A DNA stretch of 64,000 nt from Ectothiorhodosinus mongolicus (GTDB taxonomy: Bacteria; Pseudomonadota; Gammaproteobacteria; Ectothiorhodospirales; Ectothiorhodospiraceae): the NCBI RefSeq assembly GCF_022406875.1, contig NZ_CP023018.1, positions 1,130,784 through 1,194,783 of the forward strand, in the 5' to 3' direction. Position numbers and translations under genes: made by a program. The notes beneath the pieces are model-generated. The model was not told the DNA's origin. It ran no database searches and saw nothing but the letters and a program-made list of their open reading frames with translations. This document shows positions 39,803 through 50,676 of the stretch, piece after piece. Every line of letters begins with the position of its first letter. The stretch's first letter is position 1.

Positions 39803-41800
39803 ATGCCTTCTCGCAGACAGCTAGCGAATGCCATCCGTGCGCTCTCGATGGATGCTGTGCAAAAAGCCAATTCAGGCCATCCCGGTGCCCCAATGGGCAT
39901 GGCGGACATTGCTGAAGTGCTTTGGAACGATTACCTAAAGCACAATCCGGCGAATCCTAAGTGGGCAGACAGGGATCGGTTCGTGATGTCCAATGGTCAC
40001 GGTTCCATGTTGGTTTATTCCTTATTGCATCTTTCTGGCTACAACCTGCCGATGGATGAGATCAAACAGTTCCGCCAGTTCCATTCACAGACACCGGGGC
40101 ATCCCGAGTACGGGTATACAGAGGGTGTGGAGACAACCACCGGACCATTGGGTCAGGGCATCACCAACGCCGTGGGTATGGCGCTGGCCGAAAAAGCACT
40201 GGCAGCGCATTTTAACCGGCCGGGCCATGAGGTTGTTGACCATCACACCTATGTATTTTTGGGCGACGGCTGTCTCATGGAAGGCATTTCCCATGAAGCC
40301 TGTTCTCTGGCTGGCACTCTAGGCCTAGGCAAACTCATAGCTTTCTACGATGACAACGGCATTTCCATTGATGGTGAGGTCGAAGGCTGGTTCACTGATA
40401 ACACACCCAAGCGATTTGAGGCCTATGGTTGGCATGTGGTCGCTGATGTGGATGGGCATGATGCTGATGCGGTCAAAGCCGCGATCGAAGCCGCGCGGGC
40501 TGTTACTGATAAGCCCAGTATTATCTGCTGCAAAACGGTTATTGGCTGGGGTTCACCGAATAAGCAGGGCAAAGAAGAATGCCATGGCGCGGCTTTAGGG
40601 GAGGCCGAAGTGGCTTTGGTGCGCGAGACCATTGACTGGCCTCACGCTCCCTTTGAGATACCCGAAGAAATTTATGCTGGATGGAGCGCTAAAGATAAGG
40701 GCGGCAGGGCAGAACAAGATTGGGAGACCCGATTTGCAGCCTACAGTCAGGCTAATCCGGAGCTGGCGGCTGAGTTTAAGCGACGTATGGCAGGTGATTT
40801 GCCGGCGGACTGGGTTGAAAAGGCCCAAGCCTACATCGCTGAAACGATCAACAAAGGTGAAACGATTGCCAGCCGTAAAGCTTCGCAGAATGCGATCGGC
40901 GGTTTCGCCCCCGCATTGCCAGAATTGCTCGGTGGCTCGGCGGACTTGGCCGGTTCCAATTTGACCCTTTGGAAAGGGTCCAAAGGCATCAGCAAGCAAG
41001 ACGGTGACGGCAATTACGTGTTTTACGGCGTTCGTGAGTTTGGCATGGCGGCCATCATGAACGGCATCGCTTTGCATGGTGGGTTCATTCCCTATGGCGG
41101 CACCTTCCTGATTTTCAGCGACTATGCGCGTAACGGTATTCGCATGTCGGCGCTGATGAAACAGCGCATTTTGTATGTGATGACACATGATTCCATTGGT
41201 TTGGGTGAAGATGGCCCCACCCATCAGCCTATCGAGCAGGTCGCCAGCTTGCGCTTGATTCCCAACTTGAATGTCTGGCGTCCTTGCGATGCTGTTGAGA
41301 CGGCTGTTGCATGGCGTTGTGGCATTGAGCGCACTGATGGTCCCAGTCTGTTCAGCCTGTCTCGGCAGAATCTGCCGCATCAGGCGAGATCCGATGAACA
41401 ACAGCAAAACATCGCGCGCGGTGGTTATGTGTTGCATGACAGCGATGGCACGCCTGATGTCATTCTCATGGCTACGGGTTCTGAGGTGGGTATTTGTATG
41501 GAAGCCGCGCAGCAGCTCGAAACCAAGGGCCGTAAAGTGCGCGTTGTGTCCATGCCCTGTCTTGACGTATTTGAGTCTCAAGATGCCAGTTATCGTGAAT
41601 CCGTATTGCCCAAATCGGTACGCAAGCGTTTAGCGGTAGAGGCCGGTGTTACCAATGGCTGGGCTCGATATGTGGGGTTTGAAGGGGCGGTGATTGGTAT
41701 GGATCGCTTCGGTGAGTCCGCGCCTGGCGGCGAGTTAATGAAACACTTTGGATTCACAGCCGATAATGTGGTCAGCCAGGCAGAAAGTCTATTGGCCTAA
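39803..41800 (+). CDS. tkt: Transketolase
   Basis: ThDP enzyme moving two-carbon units in the pentose phosphate and Calvin pathways. 665 residues from ATG 39803, with AGGAG six bases upstream; ATG 39797 touches the site and is rejected. Motifs: [38 protein letters not shown], the ThDP motif [20 protein letters not shown], and [19 protein letters not shown]. First gene of tkt-gap-pgk-pyk-fba (the cbbT position in autotrophs). Confidence 0.96.
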   Translation: MPSRRQLANAIRALSMDAVQKANSGHPGAPMGMADIAEVLWNDYLKHNPANPKWADRDRFVMSNGHGSMLVYSLLHLSGYNLPMDEIKQFRQFHSQTPGHPEYGYTEGVETTTGPLGQGITNAVGMALAEKALAAHFNRPGHEVVDHHTYVFLGDGCLMEGISHEACSLAGTLGLGKLIAFYDDNGISIDGEVEGWFTDNTPKRFEAYGWHVVADVDGHDADAVKAAIEAARAVTDKPSIICCKTVIGWGSPNKQGKEECHGAALGEAEVALVRETIDWPHAPFEIPEEIYAGWSAKDKGGRAEQDWETRFAAYSQANPELAAEFKRRMAGDLPADWVEKAQAYIAETINKGETIASRKASQNAIGGFAPALPELLGGSADLAGSNLTLWKGSKGISKQDGDGNYVFYGVREFGMAAIMNGIALHGGFIPYGGTFLIFSDYARNGIRMSALMKQRILYVMTHDSIGLGEDGPTHQPIEQVASLRLIPNLNVWRPCDAVETAVAWRCGIERTDGPSLFSLSRQNLPHQARSDEQQQNIARGGYVLHDSDGTPDVILMATGSEVGICMEAAQQLETKGRKVRVVSMPCLDVFESQDASYRESVLPKSVRKRLAVEAGVTNGWARYVGFEGAVIGMDRFGESAPGGELMKHFGFTADNVVSQAESLLA

Positions 41801-42847
<1,047 letters not shown>

Positions 42848-42857
42848 GGTGGCTACC

Positions 42858-44036
42858 ATGAGCGTTAAAAAGATGTCTGGGTTGGATCTGGCCGGTCAGC
42901 GTGTGCTGATCCGGCAAGACCTCAACGTGCCAGTGAAAGATGGCAAGGTGACCTCTGATGCGCGCATACGCGCAAGCCTTCCCACCATCAAGCAGGCCGC
43001 GGAGGCTGGCGCCCGCGTCATGTTGATGTCGCACTTGGGCCGCCCAGAAGAGGGTGTGTTCAGCGAGGCTGATTCGCTGGCGCCCGTAGCCGAACATCTC
43101 TCAGGACTGTTGGGAAGTCAGGTGCGCCTAGTGCGTGATTATCTCGATGGTGTAGATGTTGCCGAAGGAGAGGTCGTCCTGCTGGAGAATGTGCGTTTCA
43201 ATAAAGGCGAGAAAAAAGATGACGAGACATTGGCACGCCGTTATGCCGCACTCTGCGACATATACGTGATGGATGCCTTTGGTACGGCGCATCGTGCCCA
43301 GGCCTCTACCCATGGTGTGGGTCAGTTCGCCCCGGTTGCGTGCGCCGGTCCCTTGCTGGCAGCTGAACTGGACGCTTTGAGTAAAGCCTTGGGTAGCCCA
43401 AAACGACCGCTGGTAGCCATCGTCGGTGGGTCTAAAGTGTCAACCAAACTCACCGTGCTCGACTCACTGTCTCAGGTTGTTGATCAGCTGATCGTCGGCG
43501 GTGGAATCGCTAATACTTTTATTGCGGCCCAAGGCCACCGTGTGGGCAAGTCCTTGTGTGAAGACGATCTGATTCCCGAGGCCAAGCGCTTGATGGAAGC
43601 TGCCCGTGCCAAGGGTGGTGAGATTCCTGTACCTACTGATGTGACGGTGGGTCAGGAATTTTCCGAGACTACGCCTGCAACGGTCTGTGGTGTTGCGGAG
43701 GTGGGTGGTGGTGACATGATTTTCGATGTGGGCCCCAAAACCGCTGCCAGTTATGCCGCATTGCTAAAAAAAGCCGGGACCATTGTGTGGAACGGTCCAG
43801 TGGGCGTATTCGAGTTCGATCAGTTTGCCGGTGGCACCAAAGCCATGGGTGAGGCGATTGCCGCCAGTGATGCATTTTCGATTGCTGGCGGTGGCGATAC
43901 CCTGGCAGCCATCGATAAATACGGTCTGGCCGATAAGATTTCCTACATCTCCACCGGTGGCGGTGCCTTTTTGGAGTTTCTTGAGGGCAAGACACTGCCA
44001 GCAGTAGCGATGCTGGAGGCTCGAGCCAAAGGCTAG
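42858..44036 (+). CDS. pgk: Phosphoglycerate kinase
   Basis: Interconverts 1,3-bisphosphoglycerate and 3-phosphoglycerate with ADP/ATP. 392 residues from ATG 42858, with AAGGTGG five bases before; GTG 42849 would lie within that site. Motifs: [46 protein letters not shown], and the C-terminal [15 protein letters not shown] with [13 protein letters not shown]. Confidence 0.97.
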   Translation: MSVKKMSGLDLAGQRVLIRQDLNVPVKDGKVTSDARIRASLPTIKQAAEAGARVMLMSHLGRPEEGVFSEADSLAPVAEHLSGLLGSQVRLVRDYLDGVDVAEGEVVLLENVRFNKGEKKDDETLARRYAALCDIYVMDAFGTAHRAQASTHGVGQFAPVACAGPLLAAELDALSKALGSPKRPLVAIVGGSKVSTKLTVLDSLSQVVDQLIVGGGIANTFIAAQGHRVGKSLCEDDLIPEAKRLMEAARAKGGEIPVPTDVTVGQEFSETTPATVCGVAEVGGGDMIFDVGPKTAASYAALLKKAGTIVWNGPVGVFEFDQFAGGTKAMGEAIAASDAFSIAGGGDTLAAIDKYGLADKISYISTGGGAFLEFLEGKTLPAVAMLEARAKG

Positions 44037-44039
44037 CTG

Positions 44040-45482
44040 ATGCGCAGAACCAAAATCGTCGCCACCTTGGGGCCGGCAACGGACTCGCCGGCCGCCATGC
44101 GTCGACTTGTCGATGCGGGCATTGATGTGGTGCGTCTTAATTTTTCTCATGGCAGTGCCGATGATCACCGGCGGCGTCTGGCCTTGTTACGTGAGGCAGC
44201 AGAGGCAGCGGGTCGTATCATTGGTATTTTGGGAGACTTGCAGGGACCGAAAATCCGTATCACCCGGTTTGCTGATGGGGCAATCGAGCTGGCTGAGGGC
44301 GATGACTTCGTTCTGGACGCATCCTTAGATGCTGCCGCCGGCGATCAGCATCGAGTGGGTTTGACCTATCAAGCTTTGCCCGACGATGTGGCGGTGGGCG
44401 ATATGCTGTTGCTCGATGATGGCCGTTTGGTGCTAAGCGTGAAAAAAGTGCAGGGTTCGGCGATTCACACCCAGGTTCTCGTTGGCGGAACACTGTCCAA
44501 TAATAAGGGCATTAATCGTCAGGGCGGAGGGCTATCTGCGCCAGCTTTAACCAACAAAGATCTGGAAGATATCCGTTTGGCTGCTGAACTACAGGTCGAC
44601 TTTCTGGCTGTCTCGTTTCCACGCTGCGGGGACGATATTCGGCTGGCTCGAGAAAAGCTGCAGGCAGCCGGAGGGCAAGCGGAAATCTGCGCCAAGATCG
44701 AGCGTGCCGAGGCGGTCACGGCTATTGAGGATATTCTCGACGAAACCGACATCATCATGATTGCCCGCGGTGATTTGGGTGTTGAGATTGGTGATGCGGA
44801 GCTTCCCGGTGTGCAAAAGCGTTTGATTGAATTGGCGCGCACCCGTAATCGCGTCGTGATTACCGCCACTCAGATGATGGAATCCATGATTACCAATCCC
44901 ATTCCCACGCGCGCCGAGGTCTTTGATGTAGCCAATGCCGTGCTCGATGGAACGGATGCCGTCATGTTGTCTGGGGAAACCGCGACTGGAAAATATCCGC
45001 ACATGGCGGTAACGTCGATGGGCCGGATTTGCGAAGCCGCCGAGCGCCAACGTCAGGCTCGTGTATCCAAACATCGCATGGACAGTACATTCGAGCGCGT
45101 CGATGAGGCCATTGCCATGGCAACCATGTATACGGCGAACCATCTTAACGTGAAGGCCATTGTGGCCATGACCGAATCTGGCTCCACCGCTCAGTGGATG
45201 TCCCGTATCAGCTCGGGTATGCCGATTTTTGCCATGACACGCCATGAGCCGATCTGTCGCAAGGTTTCTCTATACCGGGGCGTTTATCCTGTGTCATTCC
45301 AAAGTGAGAATACCAGTCATGCGGAAAACAATCGGTTGGTGGTCGGTATGCTCAAAGAGGCCGGCATGGTTGATGATGGTGATTTAGTGATCATCACCAA
45401 AGGCGACCTCACAGGTGTCCATGGTGGCACCAATGCCATGAAGATCGTACAAGTGGGCGCATTGCAGGACAGCGTCAGCTAA
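44040..45482 (+). CDS. pyk: Pyruvate kinase
   Basis: Makes pyruvate and ATP from PEP. 480 residues: MRRTKIVATLGPATDSP start, VVRLNFSHGSADDH, DLQGPKIRI, the active-site MIARGDLGVEIG, and ATQMMESMITNPIPTRAEVFDVANAV. A C-terminal allosteric domain is present. It starts 3 bases after pgk. A pyk gene inside a tkt-gap-pgk-fba run is also found in autotrophic proteobacteria. Confidence 0.97.
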   Translation: MRRTKIVATLGPATDSPAAMRRLVDAGIDVVRLNFSHGSADDHRRRLALLREAAEAAGRIIGILGDLQGPKIRITRFADGAIELAEGDDFVLDASLDAAAGDQHRVGLTYQALPDDVAVGDMLLLDDGRLVLSVKKVQGSAIHTQVLVGGTLSNNKGINRQGGGLSAPALTNKDLEDIRLAAELQVDFLAVSFPRCGDDIRLAREKLQAAGGQAEICAKIERAEAVTAIEDILDETDIIMIARGDLGVEIGDAELPGVQKRLIELARTRNRVVITATQMMESMITNPIPTRAEVFDVANAVLDGTDAVMLSGETATGKYPHMAVTSMGRICEAAERQRQARVSKHRMDSTFERVDEAIAMATMYTANHLNVKAIVAMTESGSTAQWMSRISSGMPIFAMTRHEPICRKVSLYRGVYPVSFQSENTSHAENNRLVVGMLKEAGMVDDGDLVIITKGDLTGVHGGTNAMKIVQVGALQDSVS

Positions 45483-45535
45483 CTAGCGAATAGGTAACCA
45501 CTTTTTACAGTTAACAAACCAGAGGAGGTCTCAGT

Positions 45536-46579
45536 ATGGCCCTTATTTCTTTACGACAGTTGCTGGATCATGCCGCCGAACATGGCTATGGCATGCCCGC
45601 ATACAATGCCAACAACATGGAGCAGGTGCATTCAGTAATGCAGGCCGCCGATGCGGTTGATTCTCCTGTGATCATTCAGGCATCCGCTGGCGCGCGCAGT
45701 TACGCGGGCGAACCCTTTCTGCGTCATTTGATTATCGCTGCGGTCGAACAGTACCCGCATATTCCGGTTGTCTTGCATCAGGATCATGGGGCCGAGCCGG
45801 CTGTTTGTATGCGATCCATTCAGTCTGGGTTTACCTCGGTGATGATGGATGGCTCTTTGATGCCTGATATGAAGACCCCAGCCAGCTATGAATACAATGT
45901 CGAGGTGACTCGTCAGGTCACTGAGATGGCCCATTGGTTGGGTGTCTCGGTCGAAGGCGAGCTGGGTTGCTTGGGGTCTCTTGAGACGGGTATGGCCGGC
46001 GAGGAAGACGGTCACGGCGCCGAGGGTCAGTTGTCTCATGATCAGCTACTGACGGATCCCGATGAAGCGGCAGATTTTGTGGAAAAGACCGGTGTTGATG
46101 CTCTGGCGATCGCTATCGGCACCAGTCATGGTGCCTATAAGTTCACGCGCCCACCCACTGGAGACATTCTCGCCATCGACCGCATCAAGGAAATTCATGC
46201 GCGCATTCCTAATACCCATTTGGTGATGCATGGTTCTTCCTCTGTGCCGCAGGAATGGCTGAAAATCATCAATGAGTTTGGTGGTGACATGGGTGAAACC
46301 TATGGCGTGCCCGTTGAGGAAATCCAAGAAGGCATTAAACACGGTGTGCGCAAGGTGAATATCGATACCGACCTGCGTATGGCTTCAACAGGTGCCGTGC
46401 GTAAGTTCCTGGCTGAAAATCCCAAGGAGTTTGATCCACGCAAGTTCCTGAAAGCCTCCACCAAAGCCATGAAAGACATCTGTCAGGCTCGCTTTGAGGC
46501 CTTTGGTTGTGCCGGTATGGCCTCCAAGATCAAGCCCATCAGCCTCGAAGGCATGGTCAACCGCTACAAAGCGAAATAA
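45536..46579 (+). CDS. fba: Fructose-bisphosphate aldolase class II (CbbA type)
   Basis: Zn-dependent aldolase joining DHAP with GAP (and in the Calvin cycle with erythrose 4-phosphate). 347 residues. The zinc-site [20 protein letters not shown] and [47 protein letters not shown], and [10 protein letters not shown] match the CbbA subgroup rather than E. coli FbaA. A strong AGAGGAGGT lies just before the ATG. A strong hairpin follows. Confidence 0.96.
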   Translation: MALISLRQLLDHAAEHGYGMPAYNANNMEQVHSVMQAADAVDSPVIIQASAGARSYAGEPFLRHLIIAAVEQYPHIPVVLHQDHGAEPAVCMRSIQSGFTSVMMDGSLMPDMKTPASYEYNVEVTRQVTEMAHWLGVSVEGELGCLGSLETGMAGEEDGHGAEGQLSHDQLLTDPDEAADFVEKTGVDALAIAIGTSHGAYKFTRPPTGDILAIDRIKEIHARIPNTHLVMHGSSSVPQEWLKIINEFGGDMGETYGVPVEEIQEGIKHGVRKVNIDTDLRMASTGAVRKFLAENPKEFDPRKFLKASTKAMKDICQARFEAFGCAGMASKIKPISLEGMVNRYKAK

Positions 46580-46580
46580 A

Positions 46581-46619
46581 AAATGGGGTACGACCCCATT
46601 TGGGGTCGTACCCCATTTT
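46581..46619 (+). terminator. Long perfect inverted repeat after fba (terminator, perhaps REP-like)
   Basis: AAATGGGGTACGACCCC (46581-46597) and GGGGTCGTACCCCATTT (46602-46618) pair over 17 bp around a four-base loop, ending in TTTT. It starts one base after the fba stop. As a terminator it is effective on both strands, and mtgA ends 8 bases further on the other strand. Each arm is itself nearly self-complementary (GGGGTACGACCCC), which is more like a REP/REPIN element than a simple terminator. Confidence 0.8.
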
Positions 46620-46626
46620 CGCATTT

Positions 46627-47367
46627 TCAATGCGGGTAAAGGCCGTCTAGGTAGCCTCGTTTCTCCAGCTCCGGGAGTTGCCATAGGATCCAGGCCTGAC
46701 GTTCGATGACATAGTCGTTTGGGCTATGGATCCTCAGGCGTGACGGGCTAGGTAAGATGCTAGCCAAGAGCGCGCCTTCTTCAACTGTGAGTTCTGCTGC
46801 TGGTTTGCCGAAATAGCTTCGGCTGGCGGCTTCGATGCCGTAGATGTTGGGTCCGAATTGCGCAATATTGAGATAAATCTCGAGAATGCGCTGTTTGGGC
46901 AGTAGGGCTTCAAGAAAAACCGTAAACCAGGTTTCCAAAAGCTTGCGACCGATACTGCCTTGCGGCCAGAGGAAAAGATTTTTCGCGGTTTGCTGCGAGA
47001 TGGTGCTTGAGCCACGGATGACTCCGGTGCTGCGGTAGTCGCGAATCGCCCAGCGGATAGCCCGATAGTCAAAACCATGGTGGTGGCGGAAATTCTGGTC
47101 CTCGGCGGTGATGACAGTATGCACTGCCGGTGCTGAGATCCACTCTAATTTCACCCACTGATGCCGTACTGGAATGCGGTGTCCTGTAACAGTATGCGAG
47201 TGTTCGTGGCGCAGCATGAAGGCTGATGTTGTTGGATCCAGCCAGCGCAGACTGCCTACCAAAAGCAGACTGGCCAGCACCGCGATCAATCCTAGCACCG
47301 CAAAGCTCCGCACAACCCAGCCAAACGTGGGTCTCCAAAAACGCAGTGCAAGCGGGTTTTGACTCAT
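46627..47367 (-). CDS. mtgA: Monofunctional peptidoglycan glycosyltransferase
   Basis: Polymerises lipid II into glycan strands (GT51 family) without a transpeptidase domain. 246 residues: one N-terminal membrane helix (SFAVLGLIAVLASLLLVGSL), then ITAEDQNFRHHHGFDYRAI (catalytic Glu), RGSSTISQQTAKNLFLW, RKLLETWFTVFLE, and KQRILEIYLNIAQFG. Divergent from trhP. Confidence 0.96.
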   Translation of the reverse strand: MSQNPLALRFWRPTFGWVVRSFAVLGLIAVLASLLLVGSLRWLDPTTSAFMLRHEHSHTVTGHRIPVRHQWVKLEWISAPAVHTVITAEDQNFRHHHGFDYRAIRWAIRDYRSTGVIRGSSTISQQTAKNLFLWPQGSIGRKLLETWFTVFLEALLPKQRILEIYLNIAQFGPNIYGIEAASRSYFGKPAAELTVEEGALLASILPSPSRLRIHSPNDYVIERQAWILWQLPELEKRGYLDGLYPH

Positions 47368-47434
47368 GACTGCAATATCGCGATTTTTTTGGCTGAGTGG
47401 AAGTGCTGATGTGGGAATCTGCTAGGATGCCGGC

Positions 47435-48763
47435 ATGTCTACACCCCACGCACCCGGCCCCGAGTTATTAGCGCCTGCTGGAACGCTCCAGCATGTAGAA
47501 CACGCCTTAGCCTATGGCGCTGATGCAGTCTATGCCGGGATGCCCCGCTATTCCCTGCGGGTACGCAATAATTCATTCTCCGGTGTCGATACCCTGCGCA
47601 CGGGTATCGATATGGCTCATGCCGCCGGAGGACGCTTTTACCTCGCGGCCAACATCACCGCGCATCAAGCCAAGGTGCACACCTTTTTGCGGGATATCAC
47701 GCCAGTTATTGAGCTGCAGCCAGATGCGCTGATTATGGCCGATCCCGGTCTGATTATGTTGGTACGGGAAAAATGGCCGGAGATGCGCGTGCACCTCTCT
47801 GTTCAGGCCAGCACAGTCAACGCCGCTGCGGTACGTTTTTGGCAACACATGGGACTGAAACGGGTCATTCTCTCTCGCGAATTATCCCTCAATGAAATCG
47901 AACAAATCCGCCAAGAATGTCCCGATATGGAGTTGGAGGTCTTTGTTCATGGCGCCATGTGTATCGCTTATTCAGGGCGCTGCTTATTATCGGGATTTTT
48001 TAATCACCGCGATGCCAATCAGGGCACCTGCACTAATGCCTGCCGTTGGCAGTACCAGCTGCAGCCAGCAGCCAGTGATGCCACTGGCGATTTGGTCCCC
48101 ATGCGCACTGAGCGGCATCCGCAAGCCAATCAACCTTTCTTGCTCGAAGAGAGTGAGCGGCCGGGTCAGTGGATGCCCATGGAAGAGGACGAACATGGCA
48201 CATATATTCTTAATGCCACGGATCTGCGGGCCATTGAACATGTGCACCGATTGACGGCCATAGGTGTGGATTCGGTGAAAATCGAAGGCCGCACTAAATC
48301 CCCATACTATGTTTCTCGTGCGGCGCGAGCCTATCGAGCAGCGCTCAACGACGCTGCGGCTGGGCGGCCATTTAATCCCGAACTGCTGACCGATCTTGAG
48401 GGTCTAGCGAATCGAGGTTATACCGATGGATTTCTTGTTCGTAATCGTGACCGCACGGAAACCTATGAACGAGGACACTCCGAATCTGATTACCGCTTGC
48501 TGGTTGGCGCTATCCGGAGTTACAACCCGGATACGGGTGAGGCGGATATCGAGGTCAAGAACCGCTTTTCATTAGAAGACACATTGGAGGTGATGACGCC
48601 CTCAGGTAACCTCAAGCTTCGGGGATTTGTCATGCACAACTTCGATGGTGAATCGGTCTCAGTGGCGCCGGGTTCCGGTCACTGGGTGCGCCTGGCTTTA
48701 CCGCCTGGCGACTACCGCCACGCTTTCGTGCTGCGTTGTTTGGATAAAGAATCTGCGCTCTGA
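47435..48763 (+). CDS. trhP: U32-family tRNA hydroxylation protein TrhP (YegQ)
   Basis: Works in prephenate-dependent 5-hydroxyuridine formation at tRNA wobble position 34. 442 residues of peptidase U32 type: PELLAPAGTLQHVEHALAYG, VHLSVQASTVNAAAVRFW, and the Fe-S cysteine block HGAMCIAYSGRCLLSGFF...GTCTNACRW, then VKIEGRTKSPYYV. Length and sequence fit YegQ rather than RlhA or UbiU/V. AGGA seven bases before ATG serves as ribosome site. Its stop abuts the stop of the convergent peroxiredoxin gene. Confidence 0.9.
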   Translation: MSTPHAPGPELLAPAGTLQHVEHALAYGADAVYAGMPRYSLRVRNNSFSGVDTLRTGIDMAHAAGGRFYLAANITAHQAKVHTFLRDITPVIELQPDALIMADPGLIMLVREKWPEMRVHLSVQASTVNAAAVRFWQHMGLKRVILSRELSLNEIEQIRQECPDMELEVFVHGAMCIAYSGRCLLSGFFNHRDANQGTCTNACRWQYQLQPAASDATGDLVPMRTERHPQANQPFLLEESERPGQWMPMEEDEHGTYILNATDLRAIEHVHRLTAIGVDSVKIEGRTKSPYYVSRAARAYRAALNDAAAGRPFNPELLTDLEGLANRGYTDGFLVRNRDRTETYERGHSESDYRLLVGAIRSYNPDTGEADIEVKNRFSLEDTLEVMTPSGNLKLRGFVMHNFDGESVSVAPGSGHWVRLALPPGDYRHAFVLRCLDKESAL

Positions 48764-49258
48764 TCAGTTGAGGGTCTTTAGGACCTCAAGAACCCGGTCG
48801 GCACCGCTCTCAACAACTTGTCGAGGTTGATCAACGCCCAGCCAACTCACGATGCCATTATCCACGATCATCGCGTAGCGGCGCGAGCGGGTTCCCATGC
48901 CACTGCCGCTGGCGTCCTGATCCAGACCCATACCACGCGCGAAATCGGCATTGCCGTCGGACACCATAATAATGCCATCGCCGGTCTCATGAATGTCTGC
49001 CCAAGCCTGCAACACAAAGATGTCGTTGACAGCGATGCACAAGATTCTCTCCGCACCTGCCGCGCGTAAGGCCTGTTCACGATCGATGAAGGAAGGCAAG
49101 TGAATGCCCGAGCAAGAGGGCGTAAAGGCGCCGGGAACAGCAAAAGCCACAACGCGAAAGCCTGCGAACAGTTCATCTGTGGCCACAGACTGATCTCCCG
49201 AAGCTGTCATAATGCGCAGGCTAACGTCTGGCAAGCTATCGCCAATTTGGATGCTCAT
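48764..49258 (-). CDS. Peroxiredoxin, Prx5 type
   Basis: Thiol peroxidase reducing H2O2 and organic peroxides in the cytosol. 164 residues. The active site VAFAVPGAFTPSCSGIHLPSF holds the peroxidatic Cys in the usual PGAFTPxC context; the Arg in SRRYAMIVDNG completes the site. A second Cys near LCIAVND might act as resolving Cys, uncertain. No fused glutaredoxin domain, unlike some gammaproteobacterial members. Divergent from the YihY gene. Confidence 0.93.
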   Translation of the reverse strand: MSIQIGDSLPDVSLRIMTASGDQSVATDELFAGFRVVAFAVPGAFTPSCSGIHLPSFIDREQALRAAGAERILCIAVNDIFVLQAWADIHETGDGIIMVSDGNADFARGMGLDQDASGSGMGTRSRRYAMIVDNGIVSWLGVDQPRQVVESGADRVLEVLKTLN

Positions 49259-49332
49259 AGGCGCTCCTGAGGATTCGATGATCTTAGAGTGTAACTTAAG
49301 CTAGAGTAACAGGGATTTTACCGGGAAGATCG

Positions 49333-50676
49333 ATGGGTATCATGAAAGCTATTGAGACTTTTATCTACTGGCTGCAGACAGGCAATCTGCGCGTTTTGAA
49401 TCCTTGGAAGGCCCGTTTTTTCGCGTCCTTACGGGCCTTCAAAGACATCATTCAAGATGCCAGTAACGGACCACTAAGTCTGCATGCGATGAGTCTAGTG
49501 TATACCAGCATGTTGGCCTTTGTGCCTCTGCTGGCACTGTCTTTTTCCGTGCTGCATGCTTTCGGTGTACATAACGCAGTGGAACCGTTTTTGTTGAATC
49601 TGCTTGACCCCCTGGGTGAGCAGGGTGAAGAAATCACTCAGCAAATTGTTTTGTTCGTCGATAATATTAATGTCGGCGTTCTAGGCTTTGTTGGCTTGAT
49701 ATTTCTGCTATTCACCACCATTGGCCTGATCCAAAAGGTGGAGAATGCCTTTAATTACATCTGGCAAATAAAAACACCGCGCAGCTTTGTGCAGAAATTT
49801 TCCAGCTACCTCAGTGTCATTCTGGTGGGGCCCGTTCTGGTGTTTTCAGCGTTGGGGATTACCGCTTCTCTGATGGCCTCAGATATCGCCCAACAGGCTT
49901 TGGATCATGAGGTGGCTGAGCAATCCTTGGCGCTTGTTTCTTTTCTACTGCCCTACGCCCTTTTAGCCGGTGCTCTAAGTTTCTTTTACATCTTTATTCC
50001 CAATACTCGGGTGCGCTTCTTGCCTGCATTGGTTGGCGGTTTGATCGCTGCAGCACTTTGGAAGCTCACGGGTATGGCATTTTCTGGAATGATGTCGGGT
50101 TCGACACGCTACGATGCGATTTACTCCAGTTTTGCCATCATGATCCTATTATTGATCTGGATTTATTTGAACTGGCTGATCTTATTGTTGGGATCCAAGG
50201 TAACCTTTTTCCTGCAAAAACCGATTTATCTGTTTGCCGGTAGTGAAGAGTCAGGCACGCCCAGCAGCTGCCAACAGGAGCAACTGGCATTGCAGCTCAT
50301 GCAGGCTATTGGCAAACAGTTTGCTGAGGGTCAGAAACCCCTTACGGCAGAACAATTGGCTCACCGGCTGCAACAGCCAGATGGATGGGTGGGTCAGGCC
50401 CTGCAAGCGCTGCAATCAGCCAATATCTTACTCGGCCTAAATCAGGAGCCAGAAGCCTATATCCCAGCGCGCGATATTGACAGTATCAGCCTTAAGTCAG
50501 TGGTGGATGCAGTGCGCGGTAAAGCGGTAGACTCGGGAGTCGCCACCGTGATTCCTGTGCAAGAAACGTTAAAAGACATTGATACGGCTTTGCAGGATAG
50601 CTTGGGCCGCTGTTCGCTGAAAAATTGGGTGCAGAGCGAGACGCCCCAAACCCCTGATGAATCATTGCGTAATTAG
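49333..50676 (+). CDS. YihY/BrkB-family inner membrane protein
   Basis: 447 residues. An N-terminal part of about 290 residues has six helices with LSLHAMSLVYTSMLAFVPLLALSF, GLIQKVENAFNYIWQIKTPR, and FSGMMSGSTRYDAIYSSFA, all typical of YihY (UPF0761). A soluble C-terminal domain of about 130 residues looks like a winged helix (LTAEQLAHRLQQPDGWVGQAL). The family was once called ribonuclease BN, which was a mistaken assignment; its role is unknown, probably transport or envelope-related. Its stop overlaps that of the next, convergent gene. Confidence 0.9.
   Translation: MGIMKAIETFIYWLQTGNLRVLNPWKARFFASLRAFKDIIQDASNGPLSLHAMSLVYTSMLAFVPLLALSFSVLHAFGVHNAVEPFLLNLLDPLGEQGEEITQQIVLFVDNINVGVLGFVGLIFLLFTTIGLIQKVENAFNYIWQIKTPRSFVQKFSSYLSVILVGPVLVFSALGITASLMASDIAQQALDHEVAEQSLALVSFLLPYALLAGALSFFYIFIPNTRVRFLPALVGGLIAAALWKLTGMAFSGMMSGSTRYDAIYSSFAIMILLLIWIYLNWLILLLGSKVTFFLQKPIYLFAGSEESGTPSSCQQEQLALQLMQAIGKQFAEGQKPLTAEQLAHRLQQPDGWVGQALQALQSANILLGLNQEPEAYIPARDIDSISLKSVVDAVRGKAVDSGVATVIPVQETLKDIDTALQDSLGRCSLKNWVQSETPQTPDESLRN

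Noticed and set aside
47423-47435. Leaderless trhP mRNA from an extended -10 (TGCTAGGAT)
   Set aside because: The AGGA inside the same stretch is correctly placed as a ribosome site, so the motif is more simply explained that way.
49333-50676. Ribonuclease BN
   Set aside because: The YihY family was given this name by mistake; the protein is a polytopic membrane protein without nuclease motifs.
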